A stretch of 64,000 nucleotides of DNA from Cladorhizidae sp. MBARI D1340-BT2 (GCA_028752905.1 JAQNBH010000008.1:3772025-3836024), one strand, 5' to 3'. Counted from the first letter of the stretch, positions 25,101 to 32,600 are shown. Translations and numbers: made by a program. Notes: generated from the sequence alone by a model not told the origin.

Positions 25101-28100
25101 TGGCTAGGGTTAGACCCAGGGCAATTGCTAGGGTTAGGGCCAGGGCAGTAGCTAGGGTTAGGCCCAGGGCAATGGCCCAGGGCAATGGCTAGGCCAATGG
25201 CTAAGGTTAGGCCCAGGAAAATGGCTAGGGTTAGGCCCAGGAAAATGGCTAGGGTTAGGCCCAGGAAAATGGCTAGGGTTAGGCCCAGGAAAATGGCTAG
25301 GGTTAGGCCCAGGGTATAGCTAGGGTTAGGGCTAGGGCAGTAGCTATGGTTTTGGCTAGGGCAGTAGCTAGAGTTAGGGCCAGGGTAGGGCTAGGTCCAG
25401 GGCAGTAGGTAAGGTTAGGGCTAGGGTATTAGCTAGGTTTAGGGCCAGGGTAGGATTAGGGCTGATTCACTCTAGGTGACAAGTGTACTATTCGATTGCT
25501 TGGCATTATATAGAATAAAATATGCTGCATGGACTAGCCTCGCGATGCATTCAAGTAGAAATGTATTCCATCCCTTAGTTTCTGCTCTCTGCTCTCTCAG
25601 GGTGTGAACCAGGCTCTGCGCTGTGGGGTGTGGTTCACAATATGACATAATATCATTTTTTTACTTGGACCTCTACTCCATCATCAATGGAGAGAGCGAC
25701 AGCAGATCCAGCTAGACAGTTCATCCATCATGGTGGGTGGCTGTGGGAGAGAGGGGTGTTCATCATGGTGGGTGGCTGTGGTAGAGCTTCAGCTGGGGTG
25801 TTTATCAGGTGGGTGGCTGTGATGAGCTTCAGCTGGGGTGTTCATCATGGTGGGTGGCTATGGGTGAGCTTCAGCTGGGGTGTTTATCATGGTGGGTGGC
25901 TTCAGCTGGGGTGTTCATCATGGTGGGTGGCTAAGGATGAGAAGTTAATCTGATATCGCTACAACAAACTATACTGCTAATAACTAGCTAGTTGCAACAC
26001 TAGGAGCTACAGTACCACCACTGCTATTAAACTACTAGGCACCAGCCTGCTCTAGTTGCACCCTCCACAGCTAGCTGTGCTGTTGCAACACTTTCTACCT
26101 GACTGACCATCAGGTAGGAGGAGTTCCACAGGTACAGCTTGCTTTGCTGTACTTCTATGTAGTGTGTGTGTGAGGGGGGTGTGTGTGCCTCCCCTCTTCC
26201 CCACACACACACACACACAGCATTCGCACATACACAAGCACAGTCATATGCACTAGGAGAGCTCCAGAGCCACAGGTAGAAGGAGTTTTCAGAGCTCCAG
26301 TGAGGCCCAGGAGTTAGCTTCTTTTCTACATACTTCTAGGATTCTGATTGAGCATGCCATTGCATTCCGTTCTCTTTCGTTGAGGTGTCCGGTTCATAGG
26401 ACAATGGAATGGACAGAGGAATGCAACGAGGCCAGGAAGATGGCTGGGTTAGGCCCAGGGAAATGGCTAGGATTAGGCCCAGGGAAATGGCGGATTAGGG
26501 CCAGGGAAATGGCTAAGGTTAGGCCCAGGGAAATGGCAGATTAGGGCCAGGGAAATGGCTAAGGTTAGGCCCAGGGAAATGGCGGATTAGGGCCTGGGGA
26601 ATGGCTAGGGTTAGGCCCAGGGGAATGGCTGGGTTAGGGCCAGGGAAATAATGTTTAACAATGCTGGTAATAATTCCAAAGATTATCTTTATCAGCTTTT
26701 TGGTTTGGTGTTGTATTGTCAGCCAAACACGGTGTAGGATGCTCCTCTTGTGGTATAAGATGATTGTATTCAGAACCATCTTTTTGAAGTCACCCCTTCT
26801 AATCTGATGTCATGATGATGTAATTTTATTTTGATGTGACAATGAGTTGTCAGTCTTTACTATTGCGGCATTCGTATCAGTTAGTGGATCTCTTTACACA
26901 ACTCTATGTTTTGCATTGCATCTAGGATGTGTGGTGGGTGTGTCATCTAATATTTGAAGTGGGTGTGACATCTAATGTGTGCAGTGGGTGTGGCATCTAA
27001 TGCGTGCAGTGGGTGTGGCATCCTGTATGCTACACAACTATGTTTTGCATTGCATCTAGGATGTGGAGTGAATGTCTGCAATGCCTACCCAACCATATCT
27101 ATCAACAATGTCATCGCCCTCTTCAACAAGGAGAGAGGAGTGGAGCTGGCTCCTCTCTCTGTGGAGAAGGTTCTGGCTAGGACCTTCAACTGTCTAGAGA
27201 GACTGCTCTCGCTCTACGAGGTCCGGGGAGAAGCTCCACTGCTAGAGCTGTACTATAAGTACTGGCTGCACAGGTGTGTTCACTGTGTTGTCTATCTAAC
27301 TGCTATCTTATCCACAGAATCTTTGTAGGCGCGTGCCATCCATTGTATTGACGTGGACAAGCCCTTCATCTGTGGTGCACACTTCGTATTGGCTGGGGAT
27401 ATAGGGCTATAGCTAGGGTTAGGGATGTAGGGCTATAGCTAGGGCTAGGGCCAGGGTTAGGGATGTAGCTATAGCTAGGGCTAGGGCCAGGGTTAGGGAT
27501 GTAGGGCTATAGCTAGGGCTAGGGCCAGGGTTAGGGATGTAGGGCTATAGCTAGGGCCAGGGTTAGGGATGTAGGGCTATAGCTAGGGATAGGGCCAGGG
27601 TTAGGGATGTAGGGCTATAGCTAGGGATAGGGCCAGGGTTAGGGATGTAGGGCTATAGCTAGGGCCAGGGTTAGGGATGTAGGGCTATAGCTAGGGATAG
27701 GGCCAGGGTTAGGGATGTAGGGCTATAGCTAGGGATAGGGATAAGGCCAGGGTTAGGGATGTAGGGCTATAGCTAGGGCTAGGATATAGGCTATAGCTAG
27801 GGCTGAGTAGGGCTATAGCTAGGGATGAGGTAGGGCTATTGCTAGGGTTAGGGATGTAGGGCTATAGCTAGGGCTGAGGTAGGGCTAAGGCTGAGGTTGG
27901 GATATAGGCTATAGCTAGGCTAGGGATATATATATGTACAGTGAGGCTATAGCTAGGCTAGGGAGATATATATGTACAGTGAGGCTATAGCTAGGCTAGG
28001 GAGATATATATGTACAGTGAGGCTATAGCTAGGGCGAGGGATATATATATGTACAGTGAGGCTATAGCAAGGGCTAGGGATATATATATGTACAGTGAGG

Positions 28101-31100
28101 CTATAGCTAGGCTAGGGATATATATATATGTACAGTGAGGCTATAGCTAGGCTAGGGATATATATATGTACAGTGAGGCTATAGCTAGGACAGGGATATA
28201 TATATGTACAGTGAGGCTATAGCTAGGGCTAGGGATATATATATATGTACAGTGAGGCTATAGCTAGGCTAGGGATATATATATGTACAGTGAGGCTATA
28301 GCTAGGGCTAGGGATATATATATGTACAGTGAGGCTATAGCTAGGGCTAGGGATATATATATGTACAGTGAGGCTATAGCTAGGGCTAGGGATATATATA
28401 TGTACAGTGAGGCTATAGCTAGGGCTAGGGATATATATATGTACAGTGAGGCTATAGCTAGGGCTAGGGATATATATATGTACAGTGAGGCTATAGCTAG
28501 GGCTAGGGATATATGTATGTACAGTGAGGCTATAGCTAGGCTAGGGATATATATATGTACAGTGAGGCTATAGCTAGGGCTAGGGATATATATATGTACA
28601 GTGAGGCTATAGCTAGGGCTAGGGATATATATATGTACAGTGAGGCTATAGCTAGGCTAGGGATATATATATGTACAGTGAGGCTATAGCTAGGGCTAGG
28701 GATATATATATGTACAGTGAGGCTATAGCTAGGGCTAGGGATATATATATGTACAGTGAGGCTATAGCTAGGGCTAGGGATATATATATGTACAGTGAGG
28801 CTATAGCTAGGCTAGGGATATATATATGTACAGCGAGGCTATAGCTAGGGCTAGGGATATATATATGTACAGTGAGGCTATAGCTAGGCTAGAGATATAT
28901 ATATGTACAGCGAGGCTATAGCTAGGGCTAGGGATATATATATGTACAGTGAGGCTATAGCTAGGCTAGAGATATAGATAATATAGCTAGGGCTAGATAT
29001 ATATGTACAGTGAGGCTATGCTAGGGCTAGGGATATAAGGCTGTGGCTATAGATTATAGCTATGGCTAAGGATATAGGGCTAGGATTATGCGAGCAACAA
29101 CTATGAACCTCCATGCAACACTTGGCCACCTTGACCAATACAAGTCTGAATGAATGACTTTTATAGGATGCCCCTCCCCCTTTTTTTATTCCTTTGAAGC
29201 CTGACATGCAGGTTGTCTTTAACGCCCTTCCTCCTTTCCCAGCCAAATCTGTACCATGCTGACCTCGAGTCATCCACACACTACGGGTGACCTTGAGTCA
29301 TCCACACACTATGGGTGACCTTGAGTCATCCACACACTATGGGTGACCTTGAGTCATCCACACACTATGGGTGACCTCGAGTCATCCATACACTACAGGT
29401 GACCTCGAGTCATCCACACTACGGGTGACCTTGAGTCATCCAAACAGTACGGGTCGCCTCGAGTCATCCATGCACTATGGGTGACCAAGTCATCTGAGAA
29501 AAATGGATGACAAGTTATACAAAATTTAATGTTACTGGTGTGGGTGTGGCCACTTATTAAATGGCGGACGACAAAAAAACACCAAAATGAATATTTCATC
29601 CCATGGACATCTTCTTAGCCTCCTAATTGGTTGTGCTCGTTTCAATTCATGAAAGACTCCCAGCATGCCTTGAATCCTTCACCAAGGCACTGGCACACAT
29701 GCTTCCTTCGGGGAGCAGTAAATTAATTTATTGATCAATAAGGCAAGCAACTGTATAGCAAATATATAAATGTGTGCGTGCATGTGTGCATATTTTAGCA
29801 ATGAACATGGTATAGATAGCATCTCCTATGCTTGGTTAGTTCTGGAGTTCTCTTGCCCAGTCCTTGATGGAGGCCGTAGCTGATCCCTGGCTGACTCATG
29901 AAGGAGGCTGTAGCTGATCCCTGGCTGACTCATGAAGGAGGCTGTAGCTGATCCCTGGCTGACTCATGAAGGAGGCTGTAGCTGATCCCTGGCTGACTCA
30001 TGAAGGAGGCTGTAGCTGATCCCTGGCTGACTCATGAAGGAGGCTGTAGCTGATCCCTGGCTGACTCATGAAGGAGGCTGTAGCTGATCCCTGGCTGACT
30101 CATGAAGGAGGCTGTAGCTGATCCCTGGCTGACTCATGAAGGAGGCTGTAGCTGATCCCTGGCTGACTCATGAAGGAGGCTGTAGCTGATCCCTGGCTGA
30201 CTCATGAAGGAGGCTGTAGCTGACCCCTGGCTGACTCATGAAGGAGACTGTAGCAGATCCCTGGCTGACTCATGAAGAAGGTTTAGCTGATATCTGGCTG
30301 ACTCATGAAGGAGGCTTAGCTGATCCCTGGCTGACTCATGAAGGAGGCTGTAGCTGATCCCTGGCTGACTCATGAAGGAGGCTGTAGCTGACCCCTGGCT
30401 GACTCATGAAGGAGGCTGTAGCTGACCCCTGGCTGACTCGCTGTAGCTGACCCCTGGCTGATTCATGAAGAAGGTTTAGCTGATCTCTGGCTGACTCATG
30501 AAGGAGGCTTAGCTGATCCCTGGATGACTCATGAAGGAGGCTGTAGCTGATCCCTGGCTGACTCATGAAGGAGGCTGTAGGCTGACTCGCTGTAGTGACC
30601 CCTGGCTGATTCATGAAGAAGGTTTAGCTGATCTCTGGCTGACTCATGAAGGAGGCTTAGCTGATCCCTGGATGACTCATGAAGGAGGCTGTAGCTGATC
30701 CCTGGCTGACTCATGAAGGAGGCTGTAGCTGACCCCTGGCTGACTCGCTGTAGCTGACCCCTGGCTGACTCGCTGTAGCTGATTCCTGGCTGACTCATGA
30801 AGGAGGCTGTAGGCTGACAAGGTGTGTATGTGCTGACTTGTGTAGTGTACAACAATTAAAACTAAGTTAAACACAGGGGTTAACAGGAGTGGCTCATGTC
30901 TGCTCGCTAGTTTGATGCAGCTGGGTTGCCACAATGTTGAACTGTACATCAACAACAACAAATATATAAGCATTGTTGCTCTGTGGTTGCCACAATGTTG
31001 AACTGTACATCAACAACAAATATAATAAGCATTGTTGCTCTGTGGTTGCCACAATGTTGAACTGTACATCAACAACAAATATATAAGCATTGTTGCTATG

Positions 31101-32300
31101 TGGTTGCCACAATGTTGAACTGTACATCATCAACTAAGCAAGAACAAAAATTATAAACAAACTGCTATAGTGGAACTTTTTTCTTTTTTTAAAAGTAGAC
31201 CACAGCCATTCGATGATCCTCTACCATTGTTTTAAACGGTAAGGGGTCAACTAACAGGTGTGATTCCGAATATTAAAAAAGGTTGCCAGTCATCTATTGG
31301 TTGTGGTCTGCATTGGTACAGTCTTCTTTACTTTCTTTTTCAACGAGTTAATCTTGTGATGAAATACAAATGTTTTTTCCCTTCTTTCAAGTGTTTTTGC
31401 TTTCTTGGTGGCCAACTTAAATGTACTCACTCAGCGTTTCAGTTAGAGGCTCTAGCCTTCATCAGGAACAGTGAATTTTGATGGTTTGTTTCCATGTGTA
31501 TTATAGTTGAGCAGTGGGGGCTGCACCGAGTGGGAGCTTTGGGATCTCCGGGGCTTTTAATTGTATTCTTGTTGCACACTACACATATCAGCACGTGCCA
31601 TGTCTTGTTGCTGTTGTGGACTGTGTCCATGTAGGGTCAGCTACAGCCTCCTTCAAGGACTTGGCACAGTTGCACAGGAGAATTCTGCCACCAAATAGCA
31701 GACGTTTGGTAGAGGATCAGCTATAGCCTCCTTTGGACGTTCAAGAAGTGATAACTTGCAGCAAAACTGAGCACTGTCACTAGCCTGCTTGTAATGCTGT
31801 GCATCTTTAGTCAGCTCCGATTATAAAGCAGCATGTTAGCTAGCTTGTTTGCATTACCATCACTACCACCATCATCACCACTACCACCACTCACTACCAC
31901 CACCATCACCACTATCACTACCATCACTATTTCCACCATCGGTTGACTGTACGTTTAGTCCATTTACACCGTGACACATTGAGTTATCTCTGATGTTTAT
32001 ATCTAGTATTCAGAGGTATAAGGTGAGATTTGGACAGGTGATCATCTGTGCATGCACTATATTAGTAGTTAACACAATATCATCTGTGTTTATATATATA
32101 TGTATATATATATATATATATGCAGCCGTGCCAAGGTCTGTCTGGGTAGTCAAGGAGACGAGAAGGCTACAGTGGTTGGGATAGACAAATATGGCTACCT
32201 ACAAGTGATGAAGAAGTCCAGAGAGATAGTGAGCTTGCAGCCAGATGGGAACTCATTCGACATGACCAAAGGTCTTATCGTCATGAAGACCAACAACTGA
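236..32300 (+). CDS. HLCS: Holocarboxylase synthetase (biotin-protein ligase), complete five-exon gene span
   Basis: HLCS activates biotin with ATP to biotinyl-5'-AMP and transfers it to a lysine of the carboxylases (acetyl-CoA, pyruvate, propionyl-CoA and methylcrotonyl-CoA carboxylase). Five exons (236-1141, 9279-9648, 20793-21068, 27060-27273, 32126-32300) join with phases 0,1,1,2 into 1,941 nt, giving 646 residues, near the 726 of human HLCS. Residues 1-370 form the N-terminal glutamine-amidotransferase-like region, about 382-588 the BPL/LplA catalytic domain, and 589-646 the C-terminal SH3-like domain. Visible motifs are GKGRGGNAW (423-432), KWPNDIYY (486-493), KLGGIL (498-503), GCGVNV (518-523) and DGNSFDM near the C-terminus. 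Introns of 5-11 kb are packed with minisatellites, one of them made from the exon 3 acceptor. The gene converges on the ZIP transporter gene. Recognition is secure; the least certain junction is the exon 1 donor. Confidence 0.93.
1387..1632. mobile_element. Foldback element, hammerhead-like family, copy 1
   Basis: The element is bounded by the inverted pair CTCAGTTGACATA (left) and TATGTCAACTGAGAG (right). Inside is a second inverted pair in which ACTCGACGTTTCGACTAG on the left mirrors CTAGTCGAAATGTCGAGT on the right. Read on the minus strand, the left arm contains CTGATGA followed by a stem and GAAAC-GTC. A second, partial arm (ACTCGATGTTTCGGCTAG) follows at about 1650-1685. Five more sites in this window carry the same family. 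Confidence 0.6.
1640..2369. other. Unique intronic sequence
   Basis: Apart from the partial foldback arm near 1650-1685, this stretch is single copy within the window. Short open frames at 1743-1961 and 2028-2210 have no recognisable similarity and lie inside HLCS intron 1. No gene is called. Confidence 0.4.
2570..2890. repeat. ~50-61-bp minisatellite, 6 copies
   Basis: Units share CAGTTCAACATTGTGGCAAC followed by an (A)CATAGCAA...GCTTATATATTTGTTGTTG spacer. Reverse-complement units occur at 30915-31130. Confidence 0.85.
3000..3355. repeat. 34-bp minisatellite, ~10 copies
   Basis: Core GGGATCAGCTACAGCCTCCT followed by TCATGAGTCRGCCA. The core matches the single-copy GGGTCAGCTACAGCCTCCTT of the sister elements at about 10432 and 31637, which identifies the parent sequence of the array. 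Confidence 0.9.
3400..4550. other. Intronic sequence with a short ~40-bp repeat
   Basis: Mostly single copy. About three imperfect copies of GGTCACAAGTGGAGCACATG occur at 3838-3965. Short open frames have no recognisable product. Confidence 0.4.
4555..4740. repeat. ~60-bp tandem repeat, 3 copies
   Basis: Units contain CATGGAATCTGCCAGCATCA followed by TGAATATTCCATTCCTGTGTT; the copies differ by a few substitutions and small indels. Confidence 0.8.
4868..6118. repeat. 28-bp minisatellite, ~44 copies
   Basis: The unit is GGTCTGAGGGTGTTTCTGAA plus CCTGCAGT or CCTGTTGA, with variant sites (TGTTTC/TGCTTC). Because 3 x 28 = 84 nt, the minus strand stays open in two frames for about 440 codons, repeating a 28-residue peptide. 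These frames start outside the array by chance and are not called as genes. Confidence 0.95.
6119..7255. other. Intronic sequence with a G20 tract
   Basis: At 6185-6380 there are about five diverged copies of TTGGTTCCRATGTTTGACTG. A homopolymer of 20 G lies at 6503-6522. The rest is single copy, with no recognisable coding sequence. Confidence 0.45.
7262..8060. repeat. 26-bp minisatellite, ~31 copies
   Basis: The unit is CTGTAGGCCTATGAGCATAC (or ...GCATGC) followed by ACTTAG. Variants include CTATAGACC and GAGGATAC, interspersed in patterns that suggest blocks of several units were duplicated together. Confidence 0.95.
8061..9278. other. Remainder of HLCS intron 1
   Basis: Contains a degraded foldback arm at 8270-8330 (ACTCGATGTTCCAGCTAATG ... 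CTTCATCAGAACA) and an (AC)n tract at 8581-8600. No other structure is seen before the exon 2 acceptor. Confidence 0.45.
9279..9648 (+). CDS. HLCS: HLCS exon 2: linker and start of the catalytic domain
   Basis: Encodes residues 303 to the first base of Gly426. The acceptor is GTGATTTGCAG and the donor AAAG|GTAAGG is strong. The catalytic BPL/LplA domain begins at about residue 382 (IGRTLLYTPVITSTQ). The conserved strand VGVVWVAAQQTQGKG ends the exon, splitting the biotin/ATP-binding loop GKGRGGNAW between exons 2 and 3 in phase 1. The residue before the split (GKG) and the first codons of exon 3 (RGGNAW) match the loop of animal HLCS. Confidence 0.92.
9885..10560 (+). mobile_element. Composite interspersed element, copy 2 (single-copy core)
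   Basis: Begins with the inverted pair GACCCTTTACCAATTAAA ... GGTAAAGGGTCGTC around 9885-9962. It shares GGGTCAGCTACAGCCTCCTT-CAAGGACTTGG and GCACAGGAGAA downstream with 31185-31760. A foldback element (10181-10334) sits inside it. Unlike copy 1, the core segment is not amplified. Confidence 0.5.
10181..10334. mobile_element. Foldback element, hammerhead-like family, near-perfect palindrome
   Basis: Two arms of about 75 bp (left AAAATCACCTTCTCAATAAT..., right ...ATTATTGAGAAGGTGATTTT) meet at about 10257 and can form a long hairpin. The right arm holds CTGATGA (10260-10266), a 7-bp stem with a 3-nt loop (10268-10274 with 10278-10284), and GAAACGTC (10285-10292), the order of a hammerhead ribozyme core. 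One extra A lies between CTGATGA and the stem. Confidence 0.75.
10560..11335. other. Unique sequence in HLCS intron 2
   Basis: Single copy within the window; a 67-codon minus-strand open frame (10657-10860) has no recognisable similarity. Nothing else is seen. Confidence 0.4.
11340..11520. repeat. ~26-bp purine-rich minisatellite, ~7 copies
   Basis: The unit contains GAGTGCAAGGGAGGAGAGGA with GGGGAG spacers. The + strand is almost pure purine/G-rich. Short open frames on both strands are by-products of the repeat. Confidence 0.85.
11810..12245. repeat. 63-bp minisatellite, 7 copies
   Basis: Near-identical units contain GACCTAATGGTTGCCTTAGT, ACACGTGAGCTATTCAAGTG and ACAGAACAACCCTTTYCATG. Because 63 is divisible by 3, the minus strand stays open and repeats the same 21-residue peptide. 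Confidence 0.95.
12373..13445. repeat. 15-bp minisatellite, ~71 copies
   Basis: The unit is CCTCGCACAGGCCAG, with variants CAGACCAG, CCTCACAC, TGTCGTAC and CCTCGTAC. Recurring blocks of 9-12 units show higher-order duplication. A period of 15 keeps every stop-free frame open, producing open frames up to 382 codons (+) and 307 codons (-) that repeat PRTGQ/PRTDQ or CEAGL. No flanking exon or conserved domain supports translation. Confidence 0.95.
13868..14545. repeat. 50-bp minisatellite, ~13 nearly identical copies
   Basis: The unit runs from CAGAGTGGTTCCTGATGGGA through AGAAGTGCCTGGGAAGCCTT to CAGGGGGATT. Internal units look identical, and only the first (AGAATGGTT) and last two (a deletion, then CCTAGGAAGCC) differ. 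This indicates very recent expansion. Confidence 0.97.
14551..14625. repeat. 37-bp tandem duplication
   Basis: Two copies of AACCGAGAAATGTTCCAGAA-GAAGTTCAGTCGGCTAT, immediately downstream of the 50-bp array. Confidence 0.85.
14820..16370. repeat. ~72-bp minisatellite, ~20 copies
   Basis: The unit runs AGCTAGCTACTCTACCTGGA, GCCTATGACAGCTGGGATGC, AGTTATCTAGACACTATTCT, GTTACTAAAGCC. Edge units diverge (CTTGAAGTCTATGGAACTA). A block of several units including CTGGCTATTCTGTTACTAAAG is repeated about 500 bp apart (15640-15850 and 16135-16365). Confidence 0.92.
16455..17930. repeat. 25-bp minisatellite, ~59 copies
   Basis: The unit is GGAATATCAGGGGTTCCAGA plus GTCAT or GTCGT, with shortened units (ATATCAGTCCAGAGTCATGG) that recur at intervals and mark higher-order duplication. 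Three + strand frames stay open (up to 572 codons) as a by-product. No domain or splice context supports them. Confidence 0.96.
18126..18420. repeat. Diverged ~30-bp repeat, ~9 copies
   Basis: Imperfect units around GAGGTGTGGTCCTGACCTGA and CCGAGCAGGAG; spacing and sequence vary. Confidence 0.7.
18420..19110. other. Unique sequence in HLCS intron 2
   Basis: Single copy; short open frames have no recognisable similarity. Nothing further is seen before the exon-3-derived array. Confidence 0.4.
19111..20792 (+). repeat. 37/38-bp minisatellite derived from the HLCS exon 3 splice acceptor and first codons, ~44 copies
   Basis: Each unit reads CTCCCCTCTTAGAG followed by GTAGRGGTGGTAATGCATGG and ATCT. 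The last unit is the functional acceptor CCCCTCTTGCAG and the start of exon 3, whose GTAGAGGTGGTAATGCATGG encodes RGGNAW. The first unit (19111-19130) also reads CTTGCAG|GTAGGAGTGG, whereas the internal units read CTTAGAG. All units have the same orientation as the gene and run directly into exon 3. Internal units still carry a pyrimidine tract, AG dinucleotides and an adjacent GAG|GTGAGA donor-like string. Reading through from an internal acceptor shifts frame (38 nt) and meets TAG in the second unit. Confidence 0.93.
20793..21068 (+). CDS. HLCS: HLCS exon 3: catalytic core
   Basis: Encodes the last two bases of Gly426 to the first base of Gly518. It carries the second half of the biotinyl-AMP loop (RGGNAWISPLGS, 427-438), the helix QHVVGMAVVQGIRSLPGY, the biotin-binding motif KWPNDIYY (486-493) and KLGGILV (498-504). 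The acceptor CCCCTCTTGCAG is the last unit of the upstream array and the donor is ATAG|GTAGGT. Compared with human HLCS the spacing of the motifs is normal, so the neighbouring expansion has not changed the protein. Leu/Pro-rich residues 443-460 correspond to the variable loop of the family. Confidence 0.94.
21149..24395. repeat. 35-bp minisatellite, ~92 copies
   Basis: The unit is GTTCCTAGATTACATCATCA plus ACACTGGACATGTCA. It begins about 80 bp after exon 3, in the 5' part of intron 3. Larger blocks are duplicated: the irregular run containing CATCAATATCAGTTCCTAGG recurs at about 21190, 21430 and 22060, roughly 240 and 610 bp apart. Confidence 0.96.
24418..25465 (+). repeat. Telomere-like G-rich minisatellite (~24-bp unit, 160-230-bp higher order)
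   Basis: The basic unit is GGCCCAGGGCAATGGCTAGGGTTA, containing the hexamer TTAGGC/TTAGGG. Four higher-order blocks begin with GGAGGCCCAGGGCAATGG at about 24531, 24716, 24876 and 25087, and differ in the number of GCCCAGGAAAATGGCTAGGG units. The right edge decays to GGGCTAGGGCAGTAGCTA-type repeats. Minus-strand open frames (MPWA...) are repeat artefacts. Confidence 0.93.
25466..26428. other. Intron 3 sequence with a short ~37-bp repeat
   Basis: About six imperfect copies of AGCTTCAGCTGGGGTGTTYA-TCATGGTGGGTGGCT lie at 25725-25935, and a CA/GT-rich tract at 26160-26220. Otherwise single copy with no coding signal. Confidence 0.55.
26430..26650 (+). repeat. Telomere-like G-rich repeat, second block
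   Basis: About nine units of AGGGAAATGGCTARGRTTAG-GCCC, related to the 24418-25465 array (CCAGGG..AATGGCTAGGGTTAGG) but separated from it by 1 kb. Confidence 0.85.
26898..27059 (+). repeat. Duplicated exon 4 acceptor and ~30-bp GTGGGTGTGRCATCTAAT repeat
   Basis: TGTTTTGCATTGCATCTAGG-ATGTG occurs at about 26907-26931 and again at the functional acceptor (27041-27065). The upstream copy is a decoy acceptor with the first seven exon bases. Between them are about four copies of GTGGGTGTGGCATCTAATG. Confidence 0.85.
27060..27273 (+). CDS. HLCS: HLCS exon 4: end of the catalytic domain
   Basis: Encodes the end of Gly518 to the first two bases of Ser589. It starts with GCGVNVCNAYPTISINNVI, matching the GCGxNVxNxxPTxxIN signature of animal biotin-protein ligases, and continues through a helical segment to LLELYYKYWLH. 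The acceptor is GCATTGCATCTAG and the donor CACAG|GTGTGT. A copy of the acceptor lies 134 bp upstream. An unspliced frame would stop at 27326. Confidence 0.93.
27385..27930 (+). repeat. ~38-bp minisatellite with TTAGGG-like motifs, ~13 copies
   Basis: The unit contains GGGCTATAGCTAGGGATAGG and GCCAGGGTTAGGGATGTA. It grades at its 3' edge into the 39-bp array that follows, which shares GGCTATAGCTAGGG; this suggests one array gave rise to the other. Confidence 0.92.
27920..29035 (+). repeat. 39-41-bp minisatellite, ~28 copies
   Basis: The unit is GATATATATATGTACAGTGA-GGCTATAGCTAGGGCTAGG. The length varies by the (TA)n run and by CTAGGC/CTAGGGC. Where the period is 39, a + strand frame of 96 codons opens; it is not called. 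Confidence 0.95.
29265..29490. repeat. ~27-bp minisatellite, 8 copies
   Basis: The unit is GACCTTGAGTCATCCACACA-CTATGGGT, with CTCGAG and TACGGG variants. Confidence 0.9.
29840..31140 (-). mobile_element. Composite interspersed element with two internal arrays, copy 3 (inverted relative to copy 1)
   Basis: In reverse orientation it carries the tail (TCCTTGATGGAGGC near 29860), the 34-bp array (29870-30815), the same linker (GGTGTGTATGTGCTGACTTG ... GGGGTTAACAGGAG at about 30818-30890) and the GTTGAACTGTACATCAACAA array (30915-31130). The linker is almost identical to 2920-3000, so copies 1 and 3, some 27 kb apart and inverted, are close relatives whose arrays expanded to different lengths. 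Confidence 0.6.
29870..30815. repeat. 34-bp minisatellite, ~27 copies (reverse of 3000-3355)
   Basis: The unit is GAAGGAGGCTGTAGCTGATC-CCTGGCTGACTCAT. The left half is regular. The right half contains shortened units (GACTCGCTGTAGCTGACCCC) and block duplications. Confidence 0.93.
31185..31760 (+). mobile_element. Composite interspersed element, copy 4 (single-copy core)
   Basis: Has the head GTAGACCACA...GGTAAGGGGTC, a degraded foldback arm at 31413-31470 (ACTCACTCAGCGTTTCAG ... CTCTAGCCTTCATCAGGAA), and GGGTCAGCTACAGCCTCCTT-CAAGGACTTGG near 31637. It is colinear with 9885-10560. Confidence 0.5.
31848..31945. repeat. Imperfect (CAC/CAT)n microsatellite
   Basis: Runs of ACCACCATCATCACCACTACC-like triplets over about 95 bp. 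Confidence 0.85.
32126..32300 (+). CDS. HLCS: HLCS exon 5: C-terminal domain and stop
   Basis: Completes Ser589 and encodes residues 590-646 and TGA (32298-32300). The segment VCLGSQGDEKATVVGIDKYG, followed by YLQV and PDGNSFDM, matches the C-terminal SH3-like domain of HLCS, which closes over biotin and helps bind the acceptor. The acceptor is unusual: a (TA)n tract ending in ATATGCAG with no pyrimidine run. A truncated relative of this exon lies at 34091-34180. No canonical AATAAA is seen in the next ~100 bp. Confidence 0.93.
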
Positions 32301-32396
32301 ACAACTGAACATACAATGAAAGAATGATACATTATATTTGCATATTTATATATATATAAGGGAAGTGATGTCTGGGGGATGATCCATCTCATGTCA

Positions 32397-32600
32397 GTCG
32401 AGGATGAGGCTGACTGCTATATGCGCATGCCCACTACTATAAGGAAGGTGGGGTGACAAGTCAGCCGTGGGTCTTACCTGTATGCGGCTCCTTGAGGGAG
32501 ATGACGCCATCATCCGGAGATGAACCCGAACGTTATTCCAAATACCAGAGTACCAAATAAGTCCTTGAGAATAAGCCAAGCAGAGCACCAGGGGCGAGAT
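32397..32600 (-). pseudogene. Decayed copy of the ZIP transporter last exon
   Basis: On the minus strand it retains [20 protein letters not shown], then ISG and an immediate stop, followed by remnants of the final two membrane segments with small deletions. The functional exon is at 34299-34516. It lies downstream of the functional HLCS exon 5, just as the functional ZIP exon lies downstream of a broken HLCS exon. The two were therefore copied together. Confidence 0.85.
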
